64,000 nucleotides of DNA from Neomegalonema sp. (GCF_028688855.1 NZ_JAQTXI010000017.1:1-64000); one strand, 5' to 3'; counted from the stretch's first letter, positions 9,275-19,385 are shown. Notes: generated from the sequence alone by a model not told the origin. Numbers and translations are program-made.

Positions 9275-10018
9275 TCAGAGCTTCGCGGCGATCTCGTCGG
9301 GGAATTCGTAATTGCCGGTGACGGTCTGCACATCCTCGTCGTCGTCGAGGATCTCCAGCAGCTTCATCAGGGTGCGCGCGGAATCCTCGTCGCCCATCAC
9401 ATGCGGAGTCTGGGGGCTCCAGATGAGCTTGGCGCTCTCGGCCTCGCCGAGGGCGGCCTCCATCTGGCGGGAGACCTCATGCAGGTCCTTTTCGCCGCAG
9501 GTGACCCAATGGCCGTCCTCGTCGGTCTGGACGTCGTCGGCGCCCGCTTCGAGGGCCGCTTCGAGCACCTTGTCCGCGTCGCCCGCCGAGAGCGGGAAAT
9601 GAATCTCGCCGACGCGGTCGAACATGTAGGTCACCGCGCCGTCCTGAGCCAGAGCGCCGCCGTATTTCGCGAAATAGGACCGCACGTTGCCCGCCGTGCG
9701 GTTGCGGTTGTCGGTCAGAGCCTCGACGATCAGCGAGGCGCCGCCGGGGCCGCGGCCTTCGTAGCGCACGCTCTCGTAATTGGCGGCGTCGCCGCCCTCG
9801 GCCTTTTTAATGGCGCGCTCGATGTTGTCCTTGGGCATGGACTGCGAGCGGGCGTCGCGGATCGCCAGGCGAAGGCGCGCGTTGGTGTTGACGTCCGCGC
9901 CTCCCATCTTGGCCGCGACGGTGATCTCGCGCGAGAGCTTGGAGAACATCTGCGAGCGCTTGGCGTCCTGAGCGCCCTTGCGGTGCATGATGTTCTTGAA
10001 TTGCGAATGGCCGGCCAT
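9275..10018 (-). CDS. yebC: YebC/PmpR family protein
   Basis: 247 residues, usual size. The N-terminus [21 protein letters not shown] is diagnostic, and the middle holds the conserved [11 protein letters not shown] and VTYMFDRVG stretches. Family members are cytoplasmic; some act as DNA-binding regulators, and recent work places several at the ribosome helping translation of proline-rich stretches. Which applies here cannot be read from sequence. It stands alone, with a terminator after it and about 150 bases separating it from ymdB. ATG 10018 begins the conserved MAGHS. Confidence 0.95.
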   Translation of the reverse strand: MAGHSQFKNIMHRKGAQDAKRSQMFSKLSREITVAAKMGGADVNTNARLRLAIRDARSQSMPKDNIERAIKKAEGGDAANYESVRYEGRGPGGASLIVEALTDNRNRTAGNVRSYFAKYGGALAQDGAVTYMFDRVGEIHFPLSAGDADKVLEAALEAGADDVQTDEDGHWVTCGEKDLHEVSRQMEAALGEAESAKLIWSPQTPHVMGDEDSARTLMKLLEILDDDEDVQTVTGNYEFPDEIAAKL

Positions 10019-10170
10019 CGGACTCCTGTCCCCCCGCCCGTCAAGGGCGTGTTGCTCGGATCTGCTGTGGAATAAGTGGGGCGTGTTATAGGCCCAAAAT
10101 CGCGGCGCGCCAAGCGGACCGGGCGGATCAGGCCGAAAACCGCCCCCCGGAGCCGGAGGCGTCGAGGGCG

Positions 10171-11001
10171 TCAGGCGCCGCCGCTTTGCGGATCGGGCCA
10201 GGCCGCCGAGAGCCGCCCGCCCCGCCGCAAGGGCGCGATCCGCGTCGCCAGACCCGTCGCGTCGTCGGTCTCGACGAAGACGCCGCAGAGCGTCGCCTCG
10301 CCGATCTTGGGCTCGTAGCGGTTCAGGGGCTGGCCGGTGGTGAAGCGCCGCAAGGGCTCGTCCTTGATCATGCCGATCACGGAATCATAATCGCCGCACA
10401 TGCCCGCGTCGGTCTGATAGGCCGTGCCGCCCGCCAGAACCTGAGCGTCGCCGCTCGGGACATGGGTGTGAGTCCCCACCACCAGAGAAGCCCGGCCGTC
10501 GCACCAATGGCCCATCGCCATCTTCTCGGAGGTGGCTTCGGCGTGGAAGTCGATCAGGGCCGCGTCGCAGCCCACGCCCAGAGGACAGGCCGTCAGTTGC
10601 GCGTCGATGGCCGCGAAGGGGTCGTCGCAGGGATTCATGAAGACCCGACCAAGGGCGTTGACCACCAGAATCCGCCGGCCGTCGCGCAGATCCACCAGAG
10701 CCGAACCCCGGCCCGGAGTCCCCTTGGGCAGGTTCACCGGACGCACGATCCGCGGATCGCGGTCGAGATAGGGCAGGATCTCGCGATTGTCGAAAGCGTG
10801 GTTGCCCAGGGTGATCGCGTCGGCGCCCGCCTCGAACACGGCCTCGGCGATCTTCGAGGTCACCCCGAAGCCCGCCGCCGCGTTCTCGGCGTTGACCACC
10901 ACGCAATCCAGCCGCAGATCGCTCCGCAGGCCCGGAAGGTCGCGCACCGCCGCCTCGCGGCCCGAACGGCCCAGCAAATCGCCCAGAAACAGAATCCTCA
11001 A
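10171..11001 (-). CDS. YmdB family calcineurin-like metallophosphoesterase
   Basis: 276 residues in the TIGR00282/YmdB family. Metal-binding motifs in order: [11 protein letters not shown] (Asp8), [10 protein letters not shown] (Glu/Asn), TLGNHAFD (Asn-His), [11 protein letters not shown] and [10 protein letters not shown]. Characterised members hydrolyse 2',3'-cyclic nucleotides; the substrate here is inferred. The start is TTG, since the conserved N-terminus begins exactly there. That TTG overlaps the stop of the cyclo-ligase gene (TTGA), so the two are translated together. Confidence 0.9.
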   Translation of the reverse strand: MRILFLGDLLGRSGREAAVRDLPGLRSDLRLDCVVVNAENAAAGFGVTSKIAEAVFEAGADAITLGNHAFDNREILPYLDRDPRIVRPVNLPKGTPGRGSALVDLRDGRRILVVNALGRVFMNPCDDPFAAIDAQLTACPLGVGCDAALIDFHAEATSEKMAMGHWCDGRASLVVGTHTHVPSGDAQVLAGGTAYQTDAGMCGDYDSVIGMIKDEPLRRFTTGQPLNRYEPKIGEATLCGVFVETDDATGLATRIAPLRRGGRLSAAWPDPQSGGA

Positions 11002-11651
11002 GCGCCCGTCTCCCCCTCTCGCGTCAGGAGGATGGTTTCGCGCTCCGTGACCACGGCGTCAAGGCGCGCATCCGTCGGCTCCTGAGGAAGATGCGCCGAT
11101 TCCTGCGCCGAGAAGGCGAATCCGCAAGCCCGGATCGGCTTCAGCGCCCGCAGGGCCTCCAGAGTCCGGTCGTAGAAGCCGCCGCCATAGCCGAGACGTC
11201 CGCCCGAGCGGTCGAAGGCGACCAGAGGCGCCGCCAGAAGATCCGGCGCGACCTCCGGCGAGCCGGGCGGAGGGACGCGCGCGCCGAAAGGGCCTTCGGT
11301 CAGGGGCGAATCAGGAGTCCAGAGCCGGAAGGCCAGAGGCAGTCCCTCGCCGAGGATCGCCGGAAGGGCGATCCGCCAGCCCGCGCCATGAGCCAGGCGC
11401 AGAAGCGGCAGAGGATCGATCTCGGAGCGGATGGGCCAGTAGCCCGCCAGAACGCGGCCTTCTCCCGCAGGCGCCGCCTCCATGAACCGCCGCGCGGCGG
11501 CCTCGGCCGCCTCCGCCCCGTGAGCCGCGAAAGCGGCGCGCCGACGCGCAAGGGCCTCGCGGCGCAAGGCGGCCTTCAGCGCGACAGGATCAGGGAATGA
11601 AGGATCGGTCAGGGCGAACGGCCTTCGGACAGGACAAGCGGCGGGAACCAT
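10998..11651 (-). CDS. 5-formyltetrahydrofolate cyclo-ligase
   Basis: Converts 5-formyl-THF to 5,10-methenyl-THF with ATP, recovering folate locked in the storage form. About 217 residues. LKAALRREALARRRA starts the fold, GYWPIRSEIDPLPLL and the Gly-rich LGYGGGFYDRTL ATP-binding motif follow. The open frame runs upstream through a region that looks like an RNA gene, so ATG 11651 (or the adjacent ATG 11654) is chosen. The 6S RNA-cyclo-ligase pairing is conserved in many proteobacteria and supports both calls. Confidence 0.9.
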   Translation of the reverse strand: MVPAACPVRRPFALTDPSFPDPVALKAALRREALARRRAAFAAHGAEAAEAAARRFMEAAPAGEGRVLAGYWPIRSEIDPLPLLRLAHGAGWRIALPAILGEGLPLAFRLWTPDSPLTEGPFGARVPPPGSPEVAPDLLAAPLVAFDRSGGRLGYGGGFYDRTLEALRALKPIRACGFAFSAQESAHLPQEPTDARLDAVVTERETILLTREGETGA

Positions 11652-11654
11652 CAT

Positions 11655-11803
11655 GGGCCGTAACGCGGTTTGATCCTCGCGAGCCTGGGTTACCAGGTGG
11701 GCGCCATGTGCTCCGGACCACGGCCCGAAACAGGGACAGCTCCCGCGAGAAGATATAAGGCCACCAGGATTCAAGGCGTCTCGCACCGGACAGAACCCGC
11801 CGC
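11655..11803 (-). ncRNA. ssrS: Probable 6S RNA
   Basis: The stretch between addA and the cyclo-ligase gene can fold into a long rod with a central open region. Outer arms GGCGGGTT and AAACCGC pair, GCGAG pairs with CTCGC, and the 3' half holds a CCTGG/CCAGG hairpin followed by GAGGATCAAACCGCGTTACGGC, which resembles the conserved 3' half of 6S RNAs. A promoter-like pair lies just upstream. Length (about 150 nt) and position directly before the 5-formyl-THF cyclo-ligase gene match the family. It would bind sigma-70 RNA polymerase in stationary phase. Ends are approximate. Confidence 0.6.
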
Positions 11804-11809
11804 CTGCAG

Positions 11810-11837
11810 GATACATCGCCCGAGCCCCGCCGCCAAG
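11810..11837 (-). promoter_or_regulatory. Probable promoter of the 6S RNA
   Basis: On the minus strand CTTGGC (11837-11832), a 16-base spacer and TGTATC (11815-11810). Initiation would fall near 11803, the expected 5' end. It lies close to or within the addA stop region upstream. Confidence 0.45.
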
Positions 11838-11848
11838 CGGGAAGCGGG

Positions 11849-14800
11849 TCAGGTTCCCGCAGATTCAGGCGCGGATTCGGGCGCGGCCGCCCGCGCCGGA
11901 GACGCCGCATCAGGCGGGGCTTCGGGCTCCTCGTCGGGGGCTCCGGCGGCCTCGTCGGCCGAAGCCTCGGGCGGCAGGCGCTCCAGACGCTCGCGGACCT
12001 CCTTCAGGGCCTCGTCCAGCTCTTCGGGCCGGAAGCGGTCGAGCCGCGCATGGTCCAGCCAGAGCAAGGCCGCCTCGACGGCGCATCCGGGAAAGATCTC
12101 CTGCGCCGCCGCCCGATAGACCGCCATCTGGCGCAGATAGCCCGTCGGAAGCTTCTCCCGGGCCGGAGGAAGCCCGGTCTTGAAATCCACCACGAAGATC
12201 CGCTCTGGAGTCAGGATCATCCGGTCGATGGAGCCCGAGACGGCGCGTCCGCCCAGAGCCGCCACCGGCCCGAAGACCGGCGTCTCGCTCAGGATCCGCG
12301 CCCCGGACCCGGCGGAGGGAAAGACCTCGGCGAGGGCGGGATTCCCGCTCAGGGCCAGAGCCCGCGCCACGAGGCCGGGCTGATCGGCGAAATCATCCAG
12401 AGGCAGGCCCTCCGCCATGCGCTCCAGAATCCGGTGAAAGGCCACGCCGCGCAGCATGGCCTTCCGGCGCTTCTCCCGGATCAGCTTCTCGTCGTCGGCC
12501 GGATCGGGCGGAGGCTCCGCCGCGTCGGGGTCGGGGGCGGAGACCGGCGGCGCGTCGGGGGAGCCGGGTTCGGCGGGATCCGCGTCGAGGCTCAGGCGCG
12601 AGGGCGCGACCGGCGCAGGAGGCGCGGGCTCGGGAGGAAGCCGTCCGGCGTCCCAGCCGGGAGGCCAGGATTCCGCAGACGGCTCCGGAGCCCGCAGCAG
12701 GGCGGGCGCGGGATCCTCCGGCGTCGGGACGCCGAGGCGCTCGACGCACAGCGCCTCGGGCAGGGAGTCGGGCGCATCCGGCAGGGGGAAGCTCCGGACG
12801 CCCGGCATGGACTTCAGGCCCTCCCAGACGGCGCGGTGCCAACTGCCTTCGGCTCCGGCGCCCGCCAGATCGGCGGGCGTGGCCTTCGCGGATTCCGCCT
12901 TCGGCTTGCCCTTGCGCCAGCCGCAGAGGATCAGCCGCCTGCGGGCGCGGGTCAGGGCCACGTAGAGCAGCCGGCGATGCTCCGCCTGGATCCGCGCGAG
13001 ACGCGCCTGACGCGCCTCCTCGGCCTTCGCGGGGAGCCCCTCCTCCTTCGGCCCCAGCCAGAGGACGCCCTCGCCCGCCGCGATCAGACGGGACTCGCGG
13101 CGGTCGTCCTGAGCCTCGCCCGGATCGGCCACCACGACCATCTCCGCCTCCAGGCCCTTGGCGCCGTGGACGGTCATCACCCGGATCTCGTCGGCGCCCT
13201 GCTCCATGTCGCGCTTGATCTCGGCGCCGAGGCCCTCGATCCAGCGCAGGAAGCCTTGCAGCGTCGGGGGGCGGCTGGTCTCGTAATCCAGAGCCTGGGA
13301 CAGAAGCTCGTCCACGGGCTCGGCGGCGGGAGAGCCCAGACGCCGCAAGAGGCGTCGCCGACCGTCCTGGGCGCAGAGGATCTTCTCGAAGAACTCGTAG
13401 GGGCGCAGAAAGTCCACCCGCGCTATCAGATCGCCCATGCGCGCCTGAGCCTCCGCCCAATGCGCCCGCTCATGGCGACGGCGCGTCAGGGCGCCCCAGA
13501 GGCTCCCGCGCCCGCGCGCCCCCGGAGAAGGGGCCGTCAGCTCGATCAGATCCTCTTCGGAGAAGCCGAAGAGCGGCGAACGCAAGGCCGAAGCCAGACT
13601 GAGCGAATCGGCGGGCAGAAGCGCCGCCCGCGCCGTCGCCAGAAGATCCTGAGCCGCCAGGGAAGCCCTCAGCCCGATGCGGTCCTCGCCCGCCACCGGG
13701 AGGCCCTGCTCCTTCAGCGCCGGGATCAGCCGTCGCGAGAAGCCGCCGCGATTGCGCACCAGAACCAGCACGTCGCCCGCCCGGAGCTTGCGGCCGCCGC
13801 CCGGCGCCAGAGGCTCCCGGCCGATCCAGGAGGCCAGCCGCTTCGCGAGGAATTCGGCGAGCCGCGTCTGGGGATCGCTCGCGGCGGAGGCGGGCGCGAG
13901 GCTCGTCCAGCCGGGAGGCTCGGGCTCCTCCTCCTTCGTGAAGAGCGGCCACCACTCCACGCGGCCCGGAAGCTCGGGGCGGGCGGAGCGGTGGAGGATC
14001 TGCGGCGCGGAGGTCAGGCCCTCCGGATCGGCGAAGACGTGATCCACCGCCTCCAGAATCGCCGGAGAAGACCGGAAGGAATGCGTCAGGGGCACGCCCT
14101 GGAGAGGATCCCGCGCGCCTGCGGCCTTGCGCTCGAAACGCGCGCGCTGGGCCGCGAAGGCGGCGTGGTCGGCGCCCTGGAAGCTGTAGATCGACTGCTT
14201 CTCGTCGCCCACCACGAAGAGCGTGCGTTTCCCGCCCTCGCGGGCCCCGCGCCCCACGTAGAATTCTTCGGCCAGGGAGGCCGCGACGCGCCATTGCGCG
14301 GGGCTGGTGTCCTGAGCCTCGTCCACGAGGATGTGGTCCACGCCCTCGTCCAGCTTGAAGAGCGCCCAGGCGCGGGCCGCGTCGCCGTCGAAGAGCGCCG
14401 CCGCCTTCGCGATGAGGTCGTCGAAATCGAGCAGCCCGCGCGGCAGACGCGCGGAGTCGTAGCCCTCGATCAGGCGACGCGCGAAGCGGGCGAAATCCGC
14501 CGCCCGCGCAGCCGCCGGAAAAACGGAGAGGCGGGGCTCCAGCTCCGCGAGGCCTTCGGCCAGCATCCGCAGGACAGGTTCAAGATCCGGGCGAAGTTTC
14601 TTGAGCGGCCCCGTCATCAGAAACTTCAGCGGGGTCCCTTCGTCCTTCGTCAGCAGGGCTTCGCGCAAGGCGGCGCGCTGCTCCGGGCCGGAGAGCGTCA
14701 GAGCCGCCTTCAGTTTCGCGCCTCGGGCCTGATCCTTGTCGCTGCCCCCCTTTCCGGTCAGCAGATGCTCGGCCGCTTCGGCCAGAAGCGGAAGGTCCAG

Positions 14801-15565
14801 CCCCCGGGCGAACTCCGCCCAGAGGCCTTCCTCCGTCTCGCCCTCCTTGAGGCCGAGGGCCTCGCGCGCCCAGGCCCCCGGCGCCGCCTGAGCCTGCTCC
14901 TCCGCCTGAAAGCTCTCGCGATGGAGGAAGGCCGCCGAAGCCAGACCCTCGAGGCCGCCCTGACGCCCGAAAGGCCCCGCGTCCATCACCCGCGCCTCGG
15001 CGAAGAAGCGCGCCGCCGCCGCCCGGTCGGCCGCCGAGTCCGAATCGCGCAGATCCAGAAGCGCCCGCTGCGCCGCCTCCCGACGCAGGGTTTCGCCCTC
15101 CTCCTCGGGCATCACCGAAAAGCGCGGCGACAACTCCGCCTCCACGGGGAAGCGCCGCAGCACGCTTTCACAAAAGCCGTGGATCGTCTGGAGCCGCAGC
15201 CCGCCCGGAGTCTCCAGCGCCCGCGCGAAGAGACGACGCGCCTCCGCGAGATCGCGCCCCCCCTCGCCCAGACGCGTCAGAGCCTCGCGAAGGGCGGTCT
15301 CCTCCATCAGAGCCCAGCCGCCGAAGGTCTTGAACAGGCGGTCCTGCATCTCGGCGGCGGCGGCCCGGGTGTAGGTCAGGCAGAGGATCTTCTGGGGAGG
15401 CGCCCCCGCCAGAAGCAGACGCGCCACCCGATCCACCAGAACCCGCGTCTTGCCCGAACCCGCGTTCGCCGAAACCCAGACCGAAGAGCGCGGATCCGCC
15501 GCCGCGCGCTGGGCCTTCTCGACCTCGCGGATCGGATCCTCAGGAGCTGAATCCCGCGCGTTCAC
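11849..15565 (-). CDS. addA: Double-strand break repair helicase-nuclease subunit AddA
   Basis: 1238 residues, UvrD/Rep superfamily. Walker A SANAGSGKTR lies at about residues 32-41, the Walker B region HILVDEAQDTSPAQW near 400, further helicase motifs VVGDEKQSIYSFQGAD and VMTVHGAKGLEAEMV follow, and a C-terminal RecB-like nuclease holds FVVDFKTGLPP. AddA unwinds and resects broken ends with AddB for RecA loading. GTG 15565 is preferred over the longer frame: it has AAGGAGG six bases upstream and overlaps the addB stop as GTGA. An Ala/Pro/Glu-rich low-complexity segment separates helicase and nuclease. Confidence 0.96.
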   Translation of the reverse strand: MNARDSAPEDPIREVEKAQRAAADPRSSVWVSANAGSGKTRVLVDRVARLLLAGAPPQKILCLTYTRAAAAEMQDRLFKTFGGWALMEETALREALTRLGEGGRDLAEARRLFARALETPGGLRLQTIHGFCESVLRRFPVEAELSPRFSVMPEEEGETLRREAAQRALLDLRDSDSAADRAAAARFFAEARVMDAGPFGRQGGLEGLASAAFLHRESFQAEEQAQAAPGAWAREALGLKEGETEEGLWAEFARGLDLPLLAEAAEHLLTGKGGSDKDQARGAKLKAALTLSGPEQRAALREALLTKDEGTPLKFLMTGPLKKLRPDLEPVLRMLAEGLAELEPRLSVFPAAARAADFARFARRLIEGYDSARLPRGLLDFDDLIAKAAALFDGDAARAWALFKLDEGVDHILVDEAQDTSPAQWRVAASLAEEFYVGRGAREGGKRTLFVVGDEKQSIYSFQGADHAAFAAQRARFERKAAGARDPLQGVPLTHSFRSSPAILEAVDHVFADPEGLTSAPQILHRSARPELPGRVEWWPLFTKEEEPEPPGWTSLAPASAASDPQTRLAEFLAKRLASWIGREPLAPGGGRKLRAGDVLVLVRNRGGFSRRLIPALKEQGLPVAGEDRIGLRASLAAQDLLATARAALLPADSLSLASALRSPLFGFSEEDLIELTAPSPGARGRGSLWGALTRRRHERAHWAEAQARMGDLIARVDFLRPYEFFEKILCAQDGRRRLLRRLGSPAAEPVDELLSQALDYETSRPPTLQGFLRWIEGLGAEIKRDMEQGADEIRVMTVHGAKGLEAEMVVVADPGEAQDDRRESRLIAAGEGVLWLGPKEEGLPAKAEEARQARLARIQAEHRRLLYVALTRARRRLILCGWRKGKPKAESAKATPADLAGAGAEGSWHRAVWEGLKSMPGVRSFPLPDAPDSLPEALCVERLGVPTPEDPAPALLRAPEPSAESWPPGWDAGRLPPEPAPPAPVAPSRLSLDADPAEPGSPDAPPVSAPDPDAAEPPPDPADDEKLIREKRRKAMLRGVAFHRILERMAEGLPLDDFADQPGLVARALALSGNPALAEVFPSAGSGARILSETPVFGPVAALGGRAVSGSIDRMILTPERIFVVDFKTGLPPAREKLPTGYLRQMAVYRAAAQEIFPGCAVEAALLWLDHARLDRFRPEELDEALKEVRERLERLPPEASADEAAGAPDEEPEAPPDAASPARAAAPESAPESAGT

Positions 15566-18500
15566 GCCTCGCCTCCTTCTTCGCCGTCGCCGGATTCCTC
15601 GCCGCCCCATTCGCCCACCCGCGCCAGATGGTCGTAAGGGCTTTCGAACTTCAGCAGACGGGGCCGCAGACGCGGAAGATAGGGCGTCTGCGGATCCTCG
15701 TAATCCTCGAGCAGCCAGATCAGCTCCTGAAGGGTCTTGTCCGAGAACTCCGTCAGGTCTTCGGGACAGCCGAGCTCCTTGAAGCCGGAGAAATCGCTCT
15801 CCTTCGCCCCCGGCGAAATCGAGACGTAGCGCAGACCCCGGATCCGCATCTCCGGATCGGCCTTGACCTCCGGGAAGCCGCCCCGGCGCAGGATCGCCGC
15901 CTCAAGGGGCAATTGACGCGCCCAGGACCGCACCTCGCCGCCGCCGGGCGGAGTCCCGGTCTTGTAATCCACCAGCAGATAGCCGCCGTCCGGCAGATCG
16001 TCGATGCGGTCGGCCTCGGCGGTGAGGCGGAAGCGTCGCCCCGATTCCAGAGGGATCAGGATCTCGCCCCGCGCCTCCAGCAGGACCGGACGCTCGCCCC
16101 CTTTCCGGCGCTCGGCCTCGCGCGGCAGGAAGTCCCGCGCGAAGCCCATCGCCCGCACGCGCCAGCTCTCCTGAAGCGCAGGGCGGTCGGCGAGGTCGGT
16201 CAGAGCCTCCTCCAGCCCCCCGGCGAAGAGCGCGAGCGCCTCCTCCTCGGGCGGCAGGCCCTTCCGCGTCGCCTTGACGAAGCTCTCCAGCGCCTGATGC
16301 AGCGCCCGGCCCCGCGACAGCGCGTCCGGCTCGGCCTCCAGCGCGGGTAGAGCCTCCAGCCCGAGGATCTCCCGGGCGTAGATGGCGTAGGGATCGCGGA
16401 CCAGGGTCTCGACCCGCGTGACCGAGAGCCGACGCGGACGGCGCTCCACAGGCGGACGCGGCGCCGGGCGGTCTTCGGGCTCGGGCCGCAGGGAATCGGC
16501 CTCCGCCTCGCGGGCCGCCCGCAAGGCCGCCTCGCCCCGCGCCCGCGCGGCCTCCCAGTCGCTCCGGGCGTAGCCGCCGAGCAGGATCTCCAGACGCCGC
16601 AGCCAGCGCGAGGCCGAAGCCGGAGCCCCCCCCTGCTTGCGCGCCCGCGTCAGCCAGACCTCGGGAGTCCCGCAGGCGATGCGGGCGAAATCCTGCGCCA
16701 GACGCCCCGCCTCCGCCTCCAGAGACTCGAGCCCGAGCTCGCGCCGCATGGGCCGCGACAACCAGCCGTCGGGCTGGGAGGAGGCGGGCCAGACGCCTTC
16801 GTTCAGACCGCCGATGATCACCACGTCGGCGGTCTGGGCGCGGGCGTCGGCGGGGCCCCAGACGAAGGCCCGTCGATGGCCGCCGCCCGGCGGACGCGCC
16901 GCCTCGCCGCGCAGGAGATCCGCGAAGAGCGCCGGCCAGGCCCGGGGCGAGATCGGGCCGAGATCCGGAGCCGCCTCCTCCAGCCGCTCCAGAAACTCCT
17001 TCAGGGCCTCGCCCGTGGGACCCTGCTCGGAGGCCCCGTCGCTCAGGGCGAAGGCCGCCCGACGCTGGGCCGCCAGAAGCGCCGCGCCTTCGATCTCGCG
17101 CGACGCGGCCGCCTCCGCGAGGGGGCGGAAGATCTCCGTCAGGCCGCAGATCCACTCCCGGATCTCCCCGGCCTCACGCTCGGCGCGCAGACGATGGCCC
17201 TCCGGATCGGAGCGGCGTACGGCGGCGGCCAGAGCCTCCGCGAGCGCCCCCTCGACCGCTCCGGCCAGGCCCTCCAGGCCCGGCCCGAGCCGACGTCCCC
17301 GCAAGGCGAAACGCTCGTAGCGCCGCGCCAGACGCAGATGACGGCGTCGGGCTTCTCCGGGCTCCGCGCCCGCCGCCGCGAGGGGATGCTTCAGCAGGCT
17401 CAGAAGCTCGGTCGCCGCCAGAGGCTTCCCCGGATCGCCGCAGAAGACCCGCGCCAGAAGGCTCAGCAGGATCCCCGGCGCGGTCAGCGCCAGAGGCCGC
17501 CCGCCGGAATCGTCGGGCTCGATCCCCCAGCGCCCCAGAGCCGCCGCCGTCCGGCGGCCCAGGGCGCGGTCCGGCGTGACGAGCGCCACCGTCCGTCCGG
17601 GCTCGGCCAGAACCCGGCGCATCACCGCCGCGACGGCCGCCGCCTCCTCGCGCGGACTGCGGGCCTCGATCAGCGAGAGCCCCGCGCAAGCCTCCGGCGC
17701 AAGCTCGCGGATGCGCCGTTCGGCGGCGCTCCAGGCGTCGGTGAAGGGCGGAGGCCGCAGCGCATGGCCCAGAAGCCGCGCCCGCGCCAGAGCTCCCCCG
17801 GCGGGCGGCTCCCACCAGAGCGCCTGATCGCGCGGCAGGCCCTCCAGCTTCAGCAGGGCCGCCGCGTCGCCGCCGGGATGCTCGGGATGCTCGTCCAGCT
17901 TGAGCCATTCCTCGGCGCCGAGCGTGTCGTCCAGCCAGGGCAGGATCGCCGCCCCCTGAGGCAGACGCGCCGCCGCATGGATGAAGTCGCGCTCCACGGC
18001 CGAACGCCCCGCCTCGCCCGCCACCAGGATGGGCGTCTCGGGGGGATTCGCCTTCCAGGCCTCGATCCGGGATTCCAGAGCCGCCACCCGCAGAGCCGCC
18101 GCATCCTCCACGCCCCAGGCGCGGCGCTGCTCGGGCCAGGCCTCGCCGAGGATCTTCAGGAACTTCAGGGATTCGGCCCAATGCGCCGCATGGTCGTCCG
18201 GCGCCAGATCCTTCAGCTTCTCCGGATCGATCTTCGCCGCCAGCATCTCGTCGAGGAGATCGGCGATCTGGAGCGCCAGAGCCGCCGAAGCCTCCTCGCG
18301 CGCGAGGTCGGGCGCATGGCGCGCCAGGCTCCGCACCAGACGCGCGAAGCTCAGGACCCGCCGCAAGGGCGCCGCCGCAGGCGGAGAACCCGCAGGCGGA
18401 GGGACGTCGGGGAAGGCCAGGATGCGCGGAGTCAGGGTCACGCGCCCGGCCTCATGGGCGAAGGCCTCGCGCAGGGCGCGCGCCCCGCGCCGCGTGCCGA

Positions 18501-18657
18501 CGTAGATCGTCATGCGGGCCAGAGCCGCCGGATCCGCCCGCGCTCCGCCGAGACGCCGCAGCACGCCGCGCGCCGTCAGACGCGACAGGTGGACCCCCGG
18601 AGGCGCCTGATAGAATCTCGGACCCCCGCCCGGATGATCGGAGAAGAGCCCCGTCAC
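15562..18657 (-). CDS. addB: Double-strand break repair protein AddB (alphaproteobacterial type)
   Basis: 1031 residues. The N-terminal half is an inactivated helicase-like fold with no intact Walker A (GTRRGARALREAF near residue 55). The C-terminal nuclease domain has LSRGRALHQALE and the active-site YLLVDYKTGTPPGG. AddB partners AddA in resecting DNA ends and recognising Chi-like sites. GTG 18657 overlaps the murU stop as GTGA, so the murU-addB-addA order is translationally coupled. Confidence 0.94.
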   Translation of the reverse strand: MTGLFSDHPGGGPRFYQAPPGVHLSRLTARGVLRRLGGARADPAALARMTIYVGTRRGARALREAFAHEAGRVTLTPRILAFPDVPPPAGSPPAAAPLRRVLSFARLVRSLARHAPDLAREEASAALALQIADLLDEMLAAKIDPEKLKDLAPDDHAAHWAESLKFLKILGEAWPEQRRAWGVEDAAALRVAALESRIEAWKANPPETPILVAGEAGRSAVERDFIHAAARLPQGAAILPWLDDTLGAEEWLKLDEHPEHPGGDAAALLKLEGLPRDQALWWEPPAGGALARARLLGHALRPPPFTDAWSAAERRIRELAPEACAGLSLIEARSPREEAAAVAAVMRRVLAEPGRTVALVTPDRALGRRTAAALGRWGIEPDDSGGRPLALTAPGILLSLLARVFCGDPGKPLAATELLSLLKHPLAAAGAEPGEARRRHLRLARRYERFALRGRRLGPGLEGLAGAVEGALAEALAAAVRRSDPEGHRLRAEREAGEIREWICGLTEIFRPLAEAAASREIEGAALLAAQRRAAFALSDGASEQGPTGEALKEFLERLEEAAPDLGPISPRAWPALFADLLRGEAARPPGGGHRRAFVWGPADARAQTADVVIIGGLNEGVWPASSQPDGWLSRPMRRELGLESLEAEAGRLAQDFARIACGTPEVWLTRARKQGGAPASASRWLRRLEILLGGYARSDWEAARARGEAALRAAREAEADSLRPEPEDRPAPRPPVERRPRRLSVTRVETLVRDPYAIYAREILGLEALPALEAEPDALSRGRALHQALESFVKATRKGLPPEEEALALFAGGLEEALTDLADRPALQESWRVRAMGFARDFLPREAERRKGGERPVLLEARGEILIPLESGRRFRLTAEADRIDDLPDGGYLLVDYKTGTPPGGGEVRSWARQLPLEAAILRRGGFPEVKADPEMRIRGLRYVSISPGAKESDFSGFKELGCPEDLTEFSDKTLQELIWLLEDYEDPQTPYLPRLRPRLLKFESPYDHLARVGEWGGEESGDGEEGGEA

Positions 18658-19385
18658 GCCTCTCCCGCCTCGCGCAACAGAGCCTCGGCGGCGGGGATTC
18701 CCGCCGGAGTCCCGACGTCGGCCCAGCCGCCCGCATGCCGGAGCCCCGAAGCCCGCCCCGCCGAAGCCTCGGCGAAGAAGACCCTCGACAGGGAGAAAGG
18801 CCCCTCCGGCTGATCGACCAGCAAGGCCGGATCGAGGATCTGCGCCCCCGTATAGACCCAGGGCGCGGCCTCGCCCGCAGGAGGGCGGCTCAGGCGCGAA
18901 GCCTCGTCCAGCAGGAAGTCGCCCGCCCGCGCATAGCCCACGGCCCGCGCCTTCTCGACCACGAGCAGCAGAAGGCCCATCCGCGCGCCCTCCCAGGCCT
19001 CAAGCAAGGCCGGGACAGGCGCGGCGCCCGTCCAGACGGCGTCCGCGTTGAGCGCCAGCACCGGACCCGGACCCAGAAGCGGCAGAGCCTTGCGCATGCC
19101 GCCGCCCGTCTCCAGCAGGAGGTCGGATTCGTCGGAGACGAGGATGTCGAGATCCTTGCGCCGCGCCAGAGCCGCCCGCATCTGGTCCGGAAAGGCGTGG
19201 ACGTTGACCACGGCGCGCGGAATTCCCGCCTCCTTCACGCGGTCCAGAGCCCGGTCGAGCAGAGTCCGGCCGCCGACCTCCACCAGAGCCTTGGGGCGGT
19301 CGTCGGTCAGAGGCCGCATGCGCGTGCCGAGGCCCGCCGCGAAGATCAGGGCCGCAGAAGGAGCCGCAGAGGGGGCGAGAGTCAT
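18654..19385 (-). CDS. murU: MurU-like N-acetylmuramate-1-phosphate uridylyltransferase
   Basis: 243 residues of the nucleotidyltransferase fold: AAGLGTRMRPLTDDRPKALVEVGG is the uridylyl-binding signature, with LALNADAVW holding the metal-binding Asp. It should join MurNAc-1-phosphate and UTP into UDP-MurNAc, feeding recycled cell-wall sugar back to peptidoglycan synthesis. Its partner kinase domain AmgK is in the fused gene directly upstream (ATGA overlap), as in Caulobacter and pseudomonads. ATG 19385 is used; the frame is open 75 codons further upstream but without similarity. Confidence 0.88.
   Translation of the reverse strand: MTLAPSAAPSAALIFAAGLGTRMRPLTDDRPKALVEVGGRTLLDRALDRVKEAGIPRAVVNVHAFPDQMRAALARRKDLDILVSDESDLLLETGGGMRKALPLLGPGPVLALNADAVWTGAAPVPALLEAWEGARMGLLLLVVEKARAVGYARAGDFLLDEASRLSRPPAGEAAPWVYTGAQILDPALLVDQPEGPFSLSRVFFAEASAGRASGLRHAGGWADVGTPAGIPAAEALLREAGEA

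Noticed and set aside
12050-15550. Open frame of over 1,100 codons on the plus strand opposite addA
   Set aside because: It is the mirror of addA in very GC-rich sequence, with Arg/Gly/Ala/Gln-rich composition and no family motif. addA has all helicase motifs.
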